Source of the DNA: Gammaproteobacteria bacterium
Lineage (GTDB): Bacteria; Pseudomonadota; Gammaproteobacteria; Enterobacterales; Psychrobiaceae
Length of the DNA: 6,447 nt
NCBI GenBank assembly: GCA_013214885.1
Contig: JABSRS010000133.1
Location: 1-6,447, forward strand
Direction: 5' to 3'
How positions within the stretch are numbered: position 1 is the first letter of the stretch; every line of letters starts with the position of its first letter. Positions 1 through 5,658 of this stretch are shown piece by piece. The notes below the pieces were generated by a model that was not told where the DNA came from, did no database searches, and saw only the letters and a list, made by a program, of their open reading frames with translations. Both the position numbers and the translations under genes were made by a program.

Positions 1-1399
1 CAATGCCCTGTTCGGCAAGGTCTTCAAGAGTAATCACGCCTTTGCTTGCTAGTACGAATGCGAGGTGACGCTCTAACCCTTCAAGGGCTAATAAATCGTC
101 CGCAGGATGAGCATCATCTAGTGATTCTTCAACCTTAAGTGCTTTAGTGGTTAATGCACTTTTAGCGCGTTCGCGCAATTCGTTAACTAAATCTTCATCG
201 AAACCGTCGATAGCAAGAAGTTCTGATACTGGTACGTAAGCTACTTCTTCTAGTGAAGTAAAGCCTTCTTGAACCAATACCTGAGCAAAATCAGCGTCGA
301 TATCAAGGTCTTTAGTTAATACACTAATGACTTTGTTATCTTCAGCTTCATGCTTTTCTTTAAGCTCAGCAACAGTCATCACGTTTAAGTTCCAACCAGT
401 TAACTGGCTCGCTAAACGAATGTTTTGACCATTTCGGCCAATTGCTTGGGCTAGATTATCTTCTTCGACTGCTAGATCCATGCTGTTAGTGTCTTCGTCA
501 ACGATAACGCTAACCACTTCAGCAGGTGCCATTGCATTAATCACGTACTGAGCGATGTTGTCATCCCACAATACGATATCAACACGTTCGCCACCAAGTT
601 CGCCAGAGACAGCTTGGACACGTGAACCACGCATACCAACACAAGCACCGACAGGATCAATGCGCTTATCATTACTTTTAACAGCAATTTTAGCTCTTGA
701 ACCAGGATCACGAGCAGCACCCATGATGTCTAGCATTTCTTCACCAATTTCTGGCACTTCAATGCGGAACAACTCAATTAACATGTCAGGATGAGTACGG
801 CTTACACAAAGTTGTGGTCCACGGTTCTCTTCTTTAATGTCATAAAGTAAACCACGAATACGGTCACCAGAACGGAATGATTCACGCGGTAGGCGGTCAT
901 CTTTATAGATGATTGCTTCGGCATTGTTGCCAAGGTCAATAATCACGCTATCGCGACTACTTTTCTTAACGATGCCTGTTACCAACTCACCAAGATGCTC
1001 GCGGTACTGGTCAACAACCATTTCGCGTTCAGCTTCACGTACTTTTTGTACGATAACTTGCTTAGCGATTTGAGTCGTAATACGATCGAACGTAATTGAA
1101 TCAATTTGATCTTCAACCCAATCACCTAACTGCACTGATTCATCATCGTATTGCGCAGCTGAAATCGTCATTTCTGCAAATGCATTCTCAACCGCATCAT
1201 CAGCAACAACTAACCAACGACGGAACGTGTCAAATTCACCCGTTTTACGGTCGATATCAACACGTACTTCAATTTCTTTTTCGCTTTTCTTTTTAGTTGC
1301 ACTAGCTAGTGCAATTTCTAAAGCTTCGAAAATCTTTTCACGCGGCACACCTTTCTCATTGGAAACGGCCTCCGTAACTAACAATATCTCTTTACTCAT
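1..1399 (-). CDS. nusA: Transcription termination/antitermination factor NusA (3' end cut by window edge)
   Basis: NusA binds RNA polymerase and nascent RNA and modulates pausing, intrinsic termination and antitermination in the cytoplasm. I translated the minus strand from ATG at 1399 ([17 protein letters not shown]), which matches the E. coli NusA N-terminus closely. 466 residues are visible without a stop. The RNA polymerase-binding N-terminal domain comes first, then an S1 domain. KH1 follows, with [18 protein letters not shown] and its GMRG loop at residues 255-258. KH2 carries [15 protein letters not shown], with GRNG at 321-324. Two C-terminal acidic repeats end the visible part; the second breaks off at [11 protein letters not shown], so about 30 residues of a usual ~495 lie outside the window. 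A GAGGGC ribosome binding site at 1407-1412 lies 7 nt before the ATG. The gene starts 49 nt after the rimP stop and is surely cotranscribed with it. infB is expected next, to the left, but is not visible. Confidence 0.98.
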   Translation of the reverse strand, partial: MSKEILLVTEAVSNEKGVPREKIFEALEIALASATKKKSEKEIEVRVDIDRKTGEFDTFRRWLVVADDAVENAFAEMTISAAQYDDESVQLGDWVEDQIDSITFDRITTQIAKQVIVQKVREAEREMVVDQYREHLGELVTGIVKKSSRDSVIIDLGNNAEAIIYKDDRLPRESFRSGDRIRGLLYDIKEENRGPQLCVSRTHPDMLIELFRIEVPEIGEEMLDIMGAARDPGSRAKIAVKSNDKRIDPVGACVGMRGSRVQAVSGELGGERVDIVLWDDNIAQYVINAMAPAEVVSVIVDEDTNSMDLAVEEDNLAQAIGRNGQNIRLASQLTGWNLNVMTVAELKEKHEAEDNKVISVLTKDLDIDADFAQVLVQEGFTSLEEVAYVPVSELLAIDGFDEDLVNELRERAKSALTTKALKVEESLDDAHPADDLLALEGLERHLAFVLASKGVITLEDLAEQGI

Positions 1400-1448
1400 C
1401 TATATTGCCCTCACTTATATCTTAAAACCTAAGACTTAAAATTAGCGT

Positions 1449-1904
1449 TTAGAACTTTGGAACGATATTAGCTTTTTTAACATTCGCTAATGCCAGTGTA
1501 TATTCCTGTCCGTCAACTTTTACTGTGATCATTTCGCCTTCAACGGAAACAATCTCTCCCTTAAAATTACGACGGCCGTTGCTAGGCATGACGAGTTGTA
1601 ATGAAACAACTTCACCGACTTGCTCTAAATAATGGTGCGGTTTAAACAACGGACGATCCATCCCAGGTGAAGACACCTCAAGATTGTATTCGTTAGTAAT
1701 TGGGTCTTCGACATCAAGAACCGCACTACATTGGCGACTAACTGCAACACAGTCATCAACATCGATGCCATTCTCATGGTCGATATAAATACGCAGTGTT
1801 GAGTGCTTACCGGCACGAAGATATTCAATACCTACTAATTCGAACCCAGCCGCTGCAACGGCTGGTTCTAACATTTCTGTTAAGCGATTATCAATTGTTG
1901 ACAA
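1449..1904 (-). CDS. rimP: Ribosome maturation factor RimP
   Basis: RimP assists assembly of the 30S ribosomal subunit in the cytoplasm. The 151-residue product ([12 protein letters not shown]... to ...KKANIVPKF) is collinear with E. coli RimP (150 residues). It has the N-terminal alpha/beta domain with [10 protein letters not shown] and STLRIYID, the family signature [14 protein letters not shown] at residues 73-86, and a C-terminal SH3-like domain containing [17 protein letters not shown]. Start choice: an in-frame GTG at 1907 lies only 3 nt after the AGGAG ribosome binding site (1911-1915), whereas the next codon, TTG at 1904, has a better 6-nt spacing. TTG also aligns with the MSTLEQKL start of the E. 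coli protein. It is the first gene of the rimP-nusA operon and is preceded by a long structured leader. The identity is certain; only the start codon (GTG 1907 or TTG 1904) is open. Confidence 0.97.
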   Translation of the reverse strand: MSTIDNRLTEMLEPAVAAAGFELVGIEYLRAGKHSTLRIYIDHENGIDVDDCVAVSRQCSAVLDVEDPITNEYNLEVSSPGMDRPLFKPHHYLEQVGEVVSLQLVMPSNGRRNFKGEIVSVEGEMITVKVDGQEYTLALANVKKANIVPKF

Positions 1905-1910
1905 CACTAA

Positions 1911-1915
1911 CTCCT
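1911..1915 (-). promoter_or_regulatory. Ribosome binding site of rimP that favours the TTG start
   Basis: The minus strand reads AGGAG here. It leaves 3 nt to GTG (1907) and 6 nt to TTG (1904), so normal spacing favours TTG. The site directly follows the U-tract of the hairpin at 1928-1942, so folding or termination there could influence rimP expression. Confidence 0.8.
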
Positions 1916-1942
1916 AAAAACAAAAAATGGGCATAAAGCCCA
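1916..1942 (-). terminator. Terminator-like hairpin just upstream of the rimP ribosome binding site
   Basis: On the minus strand a 5-bp stem TGGGC/GCCCA (arms 1938-1942 and 1928-1932, loop 1933-1937) is followed by TTTTTTGTTTTT (1916-1927). The geometry is that of a weak intrinsic terminator. It lies inside the 5' UTR and ends right at the AGGAG of rimP. I infer a second attenuation point or a pause site; the short stem makes strong termination doubtful. Confidence 0.5.
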
Positions 1943-1987
1943 GTTAATCGACGAATAATCAATCCGCCCTATGTGTAACGTCATTGA

Positions 1988-2030
1988 ATTAATTAACTTA
2001 ACATCTGTGAAATATGTCAACTTAATTAAT
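1988..2030. repeat. Imperfect 17-bp inverted repeat in the rimP leader
   Basis: The arms ATTAATTAACTTAACAT (1988-2004) and ATGTCAACTTAATTAAT (2014-2030) match at 15 of 17 positions as an inverted repeat around a 9-nt spacer. The right arm contains the minus-strand -35-like TTGACA, so the repeat could be an operator over an internal promoter, or an AT-rich RNA hairpin in the leader. No specific regulator is recognised. Confidence 0.55.
1992..2020 (-). promoter_or_regulatory. Possible second promoter (P2) of rimP-nusA
   Basis: The minus strand has a perfect -35-like TTGACA (2015-2020) and, after a 17-nt spacer, a weak -10-like GTTAAT (1992-1997, 4 of 6 to consensus). It lies downstream of the leader terminator, so it would give terminator-independent transcription of rimP-nusA. 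The poor -10 keeps this tentative. Confidence 0.3.
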
Positions 2031-2061
2031 CCAGCAAATATTAGCTACCCTCAGGCTACTA

Positions 2062-2075
2062 ACATAACGTTATGT
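2062..2075. repeat. Perfect 14-bp palindrome
   Basis: ACATAACGTTATGT is a perfect palindrome lying 9 nt downstream (in the rimP direction) of the leader terminator's U-tract. It could be a dimeric repressor site or a short RNA hairpin. I do not recognise it as a named operator. Confidence 0.4.
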
Positions 2076-2084
2076 ACAGGTAAT

Positions 2085-2108
2085 AAAAAACCCCGACTCA
2101 AAGCGGGG
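2085..2108 (-). terminator. Intrinsic terminator in the rimP leader (attenuator)
   Basis: The minus strand reads CCCCG-CTTTGAGT-CGGGG followed by six T. Stem arms are 2104-2108 and 2091-2095, and the U-tract is 2085-2090. All-GC pairs plus the U-run make a convincing Rho-independent terminator. No coding gene ends just upstream on this strand; instead a strong promoter lies about 120 nt before it. It therefore terminates the leader transcript before rimP. Confidence 0.8.
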
Positions 2109-2229
2109 CTTAACACTGGACCCTGTATATCGAGTAAACTCGATAGCCAATAAACGATGTTTTGTTCGTTGGGCTTTCCAAAAATCAATTTGGAGCACTA
2201 ATTAAAATCTAACCAGTGACTAAAATAAT
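2085..2229 (-). ncRNA. rimP leader RNA with serial stem-loops (putative attenuator)
   Basis: From the predicted transcription start near 2229 to the terminator U-tract, the minus-strand RNA can form several helices. They are: CACT/AGTG plus TTA/TAA (2196-2218); CCAAA/TTTGG with a 6-nt loop (2178-2193); AGCC/GGCT with AACGA/TCGTT (2145-2175); and a perfect 7-bp TATCGAG/CTCGATA with a TTTA loop (2128-2145). The terminator stem follows. In addition, CACTGG (2213-2218) is complementary to CCAGTG (2114-2119). That pairing would close a multibranch structure around the middle hairpins and exclude the first hairpin. A 'rimP leader' attenuator upstream of rimP-nusA-infB has been described in Gammaproteobacteria. 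Position and layout fit it, but I could not test against its covariance model. Confidence 0.6.
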
Positions 2230-2235
2230 GCGGTG

Positions 2236-2263
2236 ATTATACTCCTGAGCAGAAATTATTCAA
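2236..2263 (-). promoter_or_regulatory. Main sigma70-type promoter (P1) of the rimP-nusA operon
   Basis: The minus strand carries TTGAAT (2258-2263), a 16-nt spacer and a perfect TATAAT (2236-2241), placing the transcription start near 2229. The 5' UTR to the rimP start would be about 325 nt and would contain the leader hairpins and both terminator-like elements. Confidence 0.7.
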
Positions 2264-2515
2264 GATATTCTCAACACTTTTAAACAAGTAATCATCAAAT
2301 TGATACTGTTTACACCAGTAATACTACCGATATCACAGTTGCATTAAATATGGAGCCGCTGAAAGTATCTAAATCCTTTTAGCTCCAAAACCGTTTATCG
2401 TACATTTAGTCATTTGATCTACCTCTCGCTGCAACTCAACGAAAGCTGGCAGACCAAACTCGTTCATTCCTTTAATGTTGTGACATCTGAAATCAACGCC
2501 TTGGCACAATATAAA
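2264..2515. other. Intergenic region between divergent rimP leader and serine hydrolase gene
   Basis: There is no tRNA gene here, and none in the rimP leader, although many gammaproteobacteria have tRNA genes upstream of rimP. A weak plus-strand promoter candidate, TTTACA (2309-2314) and TATCAC (2331-2336) with a 16-nt spacer, could serve the hydrolase gene. TGGAGC (2351-2356) and GCTCCA (2382-2387) form a short inverted repeat. A small minus-strand ORF of coding-like composition occupies 2369-2467. Confidence 0.35.
2369..2467 (-). other. Possible small ORF or gene/repeat remnant (32 residues)
   Basis: On the minus strand an ATG at 2467 opens a 32-codon frame beginning MNEFGLPAFVELQ and ending NGFGAKRI before TAG at 2369. 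The frame stays open upstream to a stop at 2555-2557, and its stretch 2468-2500 reads GVDFRCHNIKG. The composition looks protein-like rather than random. However, the only purine-rich stretch (AAAGGA) abuts the ATG, and no promoter is evident. It could be a decayed gene end, a fragment of a dispersed repeat, or chance. It overlaps the untranslated region of the hydrolase gene. Confidence 0.2.
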
Positions 2516-3700
2516 ATGAAAATAATCAAAAAAATAATTCCAGCTGTTCTTTCTTTACTGCTTGCACCATCAGTATTAGCAACAGACACTCAACCGATTA
2601 AGATTAGCATTGAGCAACAAGTCGCCCAATTTATGGCTAAAGAAGATATCCCAGCATTAGCCATCGGGATCATTCAAAACGGCAAGGTTGTGTTTACCTC
2701 TGGGCATGGAGTTTTTGACCGAAAAAACAACCAACCAATCAATACAAAAACACTATTTCAAATTGGCTCACACGCAAAACCATTAACCAGTGCTATAGCC
2801 TTAGCGTTAATTAAAGAAGGTAAGCTGAAGTTATCCGATCGAGTCGTCGACCATTTACCAGGAGTATTTCCTCGTGCCTCGCTTGCTCAGTTTAATTTAT
2901 TAACCATTGAGCATCTCATGGTCCATCGTTCAGGTTTACCCACCTACCCTAGCAATGTCACTCGAATTGACGGCGATGCCATGGAAGGTGGTTACAGTGA
3001 AGAAAAATTATTGGCTGCTTTAAAAACCATTGAATTAAGGTTTTCACCAGGTCAAAAATGGCGATATTCAAATTTTAACTACGCAGTGCTTGGATACGTG
3101 CTGAGTAAAATAACCAACAAAACTTACGCTCAACTGGTTAAGCAATATATTGCTGATAAATACGATGTCCCGAGCATCTTAGTTAATCTATCAGAACAAC
3201 AAAAACACACTCAACTAGCGACACCTTACCGAAAAGACAATCGACAAGTTGCTACTAAGCCTTGGGACATGGGATTGCTTGCTCCCCACGGTGGCCTTTA
3301 TGCAACGATTGAAGATTTCGCTGATCTCATGGCACAACAAATAGCAGCATATACCAAATATAATGAAACAGGTGTCGCATCTCCGCTGGTTTCAACCCAA
3401 GTAATATATGACACCCAATATAGCCATATGGGTGAAGATTATTCAGGTTTGAGCTATGGACTTGGTATGTTTGAGGCGACTCCTGAACTGGGAATGTCTG
3501 TTGAAACGATATTTTATCATGGTGGTGATCTTGATGGCTTTGGTAGTGAATATCGATTCTCGCCAGAATATGGCGTTGGTGTTGTGATGCTAACATCGAG
3601 TGGCGGCCGCAAGTTTATCAGATTCGCGATGAAAATTATGGATCAATTACTCATCGATGCGGTAGAAAATCAGCAGAGCCCAGCCTTAGCCTTACCTTAA
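2516..3700 (+). CDS. Exported serine hydrolase of the beta-lactamase / class C PBP fold
   Basis: This 394-residue protein belongs to the family of class C beta-lactamases, DD-peptidases, D-aminopeptidases and EstB-type esterases. It starts with a Sec-type signal peptide (MKIIKKIIPAVLSLLLAPSVLA, likely cut after residue 22), so it acts in the periplasm or outside. All three catalytic motifs are present: SHAK (S85 nucleophile, K88), YSN (Y184-N186) and HGG (H335-G337), the last in place of the KTG of true AmpC. I chose ATG 2516 because the frame's 34-codon extension to TTG 2414 would precede the signal peptide and has no ribosome binding site; the ATG also lacks a clear one. The gene stands alone, divergent from rimP and convergent with the glycan operon. 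Its substrate cannot be predicted; peptidase, esterase or lactamase-like activities are all possible, and antibiotic resistance should not be assumed. Confidence 0.88.
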   Translation: MKIIKKIIPAVLSLLLAPSVLATDTQPIKISIEQQVAQFMAKEDIPALAIGIIQNGKVVFTSGHGVFDRKNNQPINTKTLFQIGSHAKPLTSAIALALIKEGKLKLSDRVVDHLPGVFPRASLAQFNLLTIEHLMVHRSGLPTYPSNVTRIDGDAMEGGYSEEKLLAALKTIELRFSPGQKWRYSNFNYAVLGYVLSKITNKTYAQLVKQYIADKYDVPSILVNLSEQQKHTQLATPYRKDNRQVATKPWDMGLLAPHGGLYATIEDFADLMAQQIAAYTKYNETGVASPLVSTQVIYDTQYSHMGEDYSGLSYGLGMFEATPELGMSVETIFYHGGDLDGFGSEYRFSPEYGVGVVMLTSSGGRKFIRFAMKIMDQLLIDAVENQQSPALALP

Positions 3701-3725
3701 ATAGTCAATTAACAGCAACAAAACA

Positions 3726-3753
3726 ACGCACCTATCTCAGTGAGATGGTGCGT
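3726..3753 (-). terminator. Stem-loop terminator between convergent genes
   Basis: ACGCACC (3726-3732) pairs with GGTGCGT (3747-3753) and ATCTC (3734-3738) with GAGAT (3742-3746). This makes a 12-bp stem with one bulged base (3733) and a 3-nt loop. On the minus strand it follows the SMR gene stop directly and leads into TTGTTTTGTT, a modest U-rich tract. It lies 26 nt after the hydrolase stop on the plus strand, where no T-run follows. It therefore ends the minus-strand operon best and may act weakly in both directions. Confidence 0.65.
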
Positions 3754-3755
3754 AA

Positions 3756-4124
3756 TTATCGAGAAATTAATAGCACCCCAGCGAGTACCAGCAATGTCCC
3801 TAGTACTTTAGTCATGGTTAATGGTTCATTTAGAAACCAGTAAGCAAACATCATGGTGCCAATAAAACCTAGACCGACAAATGGATATGCTTTGCTAACA
3901 TCTATTTTTGATAGCACCAGTAACCAAATACCCGCACTAGAAACATAAGCAGCAAGACCAGCAACAACCGACACATTGGTGAAAATTGTAATAAAAGCAT
4001 TAATAAAATCAGAATTTAGGGCCGCTTGAACCGATCTATTTGACATGCCATGTTTAAGTAAAATCTGCGCAATAACGGACAACATGACGCTAATGATTAT
4101 AAAGGTAAAGGTCAACATAGTCAT
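3756..4124 (-). CDS. Four-helix SMR/ArnE-like membrane protein, putative lipid-linked sugar flippase subunit
   Basis: The product has 122 residues and four predicted transmembrane helices, the size and layout of the small multidrug resistance superfamily. Helix 1 reads SVMLSVIAQILLKHGM. The position of the essential proton/drug-binding Glu14 of EmrE appears to be a Gln, as in ArnE/ArnF-type proteins that move undecaprenyl-phosphate aminoarabinose. SKAYPFVGLGF in helix 3 and the LNEPLTMTKVLGTLLVLAGVLL ending (shown in parts: NEP, then helix 4) also resemble ArnE and EamA-like proteins. Its ATG overlaps the stop of the HAD-UbiA gene (ATGA, 4121-4124), so the two are probably translationally coupled. 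From context I infer that it helps flip the polyprenyl-phosphate sugar made by the neighbour to the periplasmic face. A drug-efflux role is less likely. It may work as a homodimer, since no second SMR gene is visible. Confidence 0.8.
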   Translation of the reverse strand: MTMLTFTFIIISVMLSVIAQILLKHGMSNRSVQAALNSDFINAFITIFTNVSVVAGLAAYVSSAGIWLLVLSKIDVSKAYPFVGLGFIGTMMFAYWFLNEPLTMTKVLGTLLVLAGVLLISR

Positions 4125-5551
4125 AATATTTGCGCCACCACCGCAATAACGCCCATAAATCCAATGGTCATTAAGCTGCCCCGATCTTTGAGTGAAAACA
4201 CAATGGGATCATCATGCATCTCGCCGCGATGAACCTTGATCCACATCCTCATCATCCAATAACAGAGCGCAGGCACGACCAGCCATAATAATTGTGGCTG
4301 CTGATATTGATTGGAAAGCACGTTACTGTTGACATAAAAGCAAAACATTAAGACAGAAAGCATCGCAGAGGACGTCCCTATGCTCATCAATACTAAGTAA
4401 TCATCGACATGATAATCCCGACCCGAGGTGTTGGTTCTGGCCGTTCCCATCAAGGACTTCAATTCGGTACACCTTTTGATGATGGCTAAGCTAAAGAATA
4501 CAAACATTGAAAACGACAACAGCCAAAATGATAACGTGACGTCTAACAACACCGCACCAGCAATAATTCGTAACGTATAAAGAGATGCTAAGGCAATTAC
4601 ATCGATGCCAATAAACTGCTTTATTTTTAGGGAATAGGTTAACGTTAGCCCTAAATAACTCACTAACACGGTAATAAACAACCCGTTCAGCTGTGAGGCA
4701 ATGCTAAATGCAACAACAAAAAGCATACCAGCTGCCGCCATACCGTCAATAATACTGATTGTTCCCGCTGCCAAAGGTCGGTTTTTTTTCCTGATATGGC
4801 TGCGGTCAGACTCTAGGTCAAACAAATCATTGATAATATACGTTGCTGAAGCCAATAGACTAAAGCTAATAAATCCGAGAATAGTTAAGCCAATTTCACG
4901 TTCATTTACAAATAAACCAGAAACGATTAATGGTACAAATAACAGACCATTTTTGACCCACTGCTGGACTCTTAGCTGCTTAACCCAGACCAGTTTAGCG
5001 ACGTCAACCTGATCAAACGTTCTTGATGGCGGTGATTTTTTTGCTAGTTGTTTAGCTTTTCGAGTCGGATTAACTAAATATGAGTGCTCACACTGCTCGA
5101 AAATAACAAAATCTTGATCAGAGTTTCCGGCGTAGGAGAATTTTTGGTCGAGTGTCTGGATCCGTAAAAGCTTGGCTTTGCCTTTAAGGTTGGTGTTGAT
5201 ATCACTGCAAATGTAATCATCGAACAAATCGTAATGGTTATAAATTTTTTCAGCAAATTTGGTATCACTTGCAGTCGCTAGTATCAGTTTTCTGCCGTTG
5301 GCCTTCTCTTGCTGCAAGAACAGATAAAACTCTTCATTTAATGGCAGTAAGGAAGTCTCGACATTGGCACGCGCTGCCAGCTGGCATTTAAAATATGATC
5401 GCCCTTTTAAAAGCCATAAAAAACACCACAATAGAACCAATGGGTTATTTTTTATCGCGATAACTAAACTTTCAAACAGCAGATCTGTTTTGGTAAAGGT
5501 ACCATCTAAGTCTACATATAAGGTTGTGGAGTTTGCTGTATTTTCGTCCAT
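4121..5551 (-). CDS. HAD phosphatase-UbiA prenyltransferase fusion, DPPR-synthase-like
   Basis: This is a 476-residue fusion. Residues ~9-160 are a cytoplasmic HAD phosphatase domain. Its motifs are DLDGT (D14 nucleophile, D16), the T93 region LATAS, a lysine near 124-126 and GNSDQD (D145, D147). Residues ~190-476 form a multi-spanning UbiA domain with NDLFDLESD (241-249) followed by RKKNRPLAAG, then D317 and R328, and a late HDDPIVFSLKDR (446-457). The NDxxDxExD plus RPxAAG pattern resembles decaprenyl-phosphate phosphoribosyltransferase (mycobacterial Rv3806c), not quinone-pathway UbiA. That enzyme transfers phosphoribose from PRPP to a polyprenyl phosphate, and a phosphatase must then remove the 5-phosphate. 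I infer that the fused HAD domain does this step. ATG 5551 has only a weak GGAT upstream. The gene has its own promoter-like site and overlaps the SMR gene by 4 nt. A different prenyl acceptor remains possible. Confidence 0.85.
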   Translation of the reverse strand: MDENTANSTTLYVDLDGTFTKTDLLFESLVIAIKNNPLVLLWCFLWLLKGRSYFKCQLAARANVETSLLPLNEEFYLFLQQEKANGRKLILATASDTKFAEKIYNHYDLFDDYICSDINTNLKGKAKLLRIQTLDQKFSYAGNSDQDFVIFEQCEHSYLVNPTRKAKQLAKKSPPSRTFDQVDVAKLVWVKQLRVQQWVKNGLLFVPLIVSGLFVNEREIGLTILGFISFSLLASATYIINDLFDLESDRSHIRKKNRPLAAGTISIIDGMAAAGMLFVVAFSIASQLNGLFITVLVSYLGLTLTYSLKIKQFIGIDVIALASLYTLRIIAGAVLLDVTLSFWLLSFSMFVFFSLAIIKRCTELKSLMGTARTNTSGRDYHVDDYLVLMSIGTSSAMLSVLMFCFYVNSNVLSNQYQQPQLLWLVVPALCYWMMRMWIKVHRGEMHDDPIVFSLKDRGSLMTIGFMGVIAVVAQIL

Positions 5552-5658
5552 GAATTATCCATATATCAATATCAAAGTATCACTTAAAATTATAGTACGG
5601 ATCTAGCGTAAAACAATTTAGGCCATAATTATTTTTGATTAATCAGCTAAGGACTCAC
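5552..5658 (-). promoter_or_regulatory. Gap with a promoter for the HAD-UbiA/SMR genes
   Basis: On the minus strand TTGTTT (5611-5616) and a perfect TATAAT (5589-5594) are separated by 16 nt. The transcription start would fall near 5582, about 30 nt before the ATG at 5551. No terminator with a U-tract follows the glycosyltransferase stop, so read-through from that gene is also likely. The palindrome TGATTAATCA (5636-5645) sits in the gap without known meaning. Confidence 0.5.

Noticed and set aside
555..1439. Plus-strand ORFs of 66-79 codons at 555-794, 1096-1296 and 1227-1439
   Set aside because: They lie antisense, wholly or mostly within nusA (the last runs on into the rimP-nusA spacer), show low-complexity Ser/Thr/Ile-rich translations and have no ribosome binding site; the nusA frame explains the DNA.
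1625..1828. 67-codon minus-strand ORF
   Set aside because: It is an out-of-frame shadow inside rimP, which is well conserved here.
1971..2153. 60-codon plus-strand ORF
   Set aside because: It runs antisense through the leader terminator and hairpins of rimP, has no recognisable protein features and no ribosome binding site.
1908..2515. tRNA gene upstream of rimP
   Set aside because: No cloverleaf with a GGTTC-type T-arm and matching acceptor stem could be found; the visible stems fit a leader RNA instead.
3327..3596. 89-codon minus-strand ORF, His/Gln-rich
   Set aside because: It is antisense to the catalytic C-terminal part of the hydrolase, including the HGG motif; it is a shadow.
2516..3700. 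True AmpC beta-lactamase
   Set aside because: The third motif is HGG in place of KTG and there is no AmpR-type regulator next to it, so only the broad serine hydrolase family is supported.
4701..5606. ORFs at 4701-5012 (+), 5074-5268 (-) and 5364-5606 (+)
   Set aside because: All lie wholly or mostly within the HAD-UbiA gene in other frames; the last runs on into the promoter gap. None has a domain or start signal.
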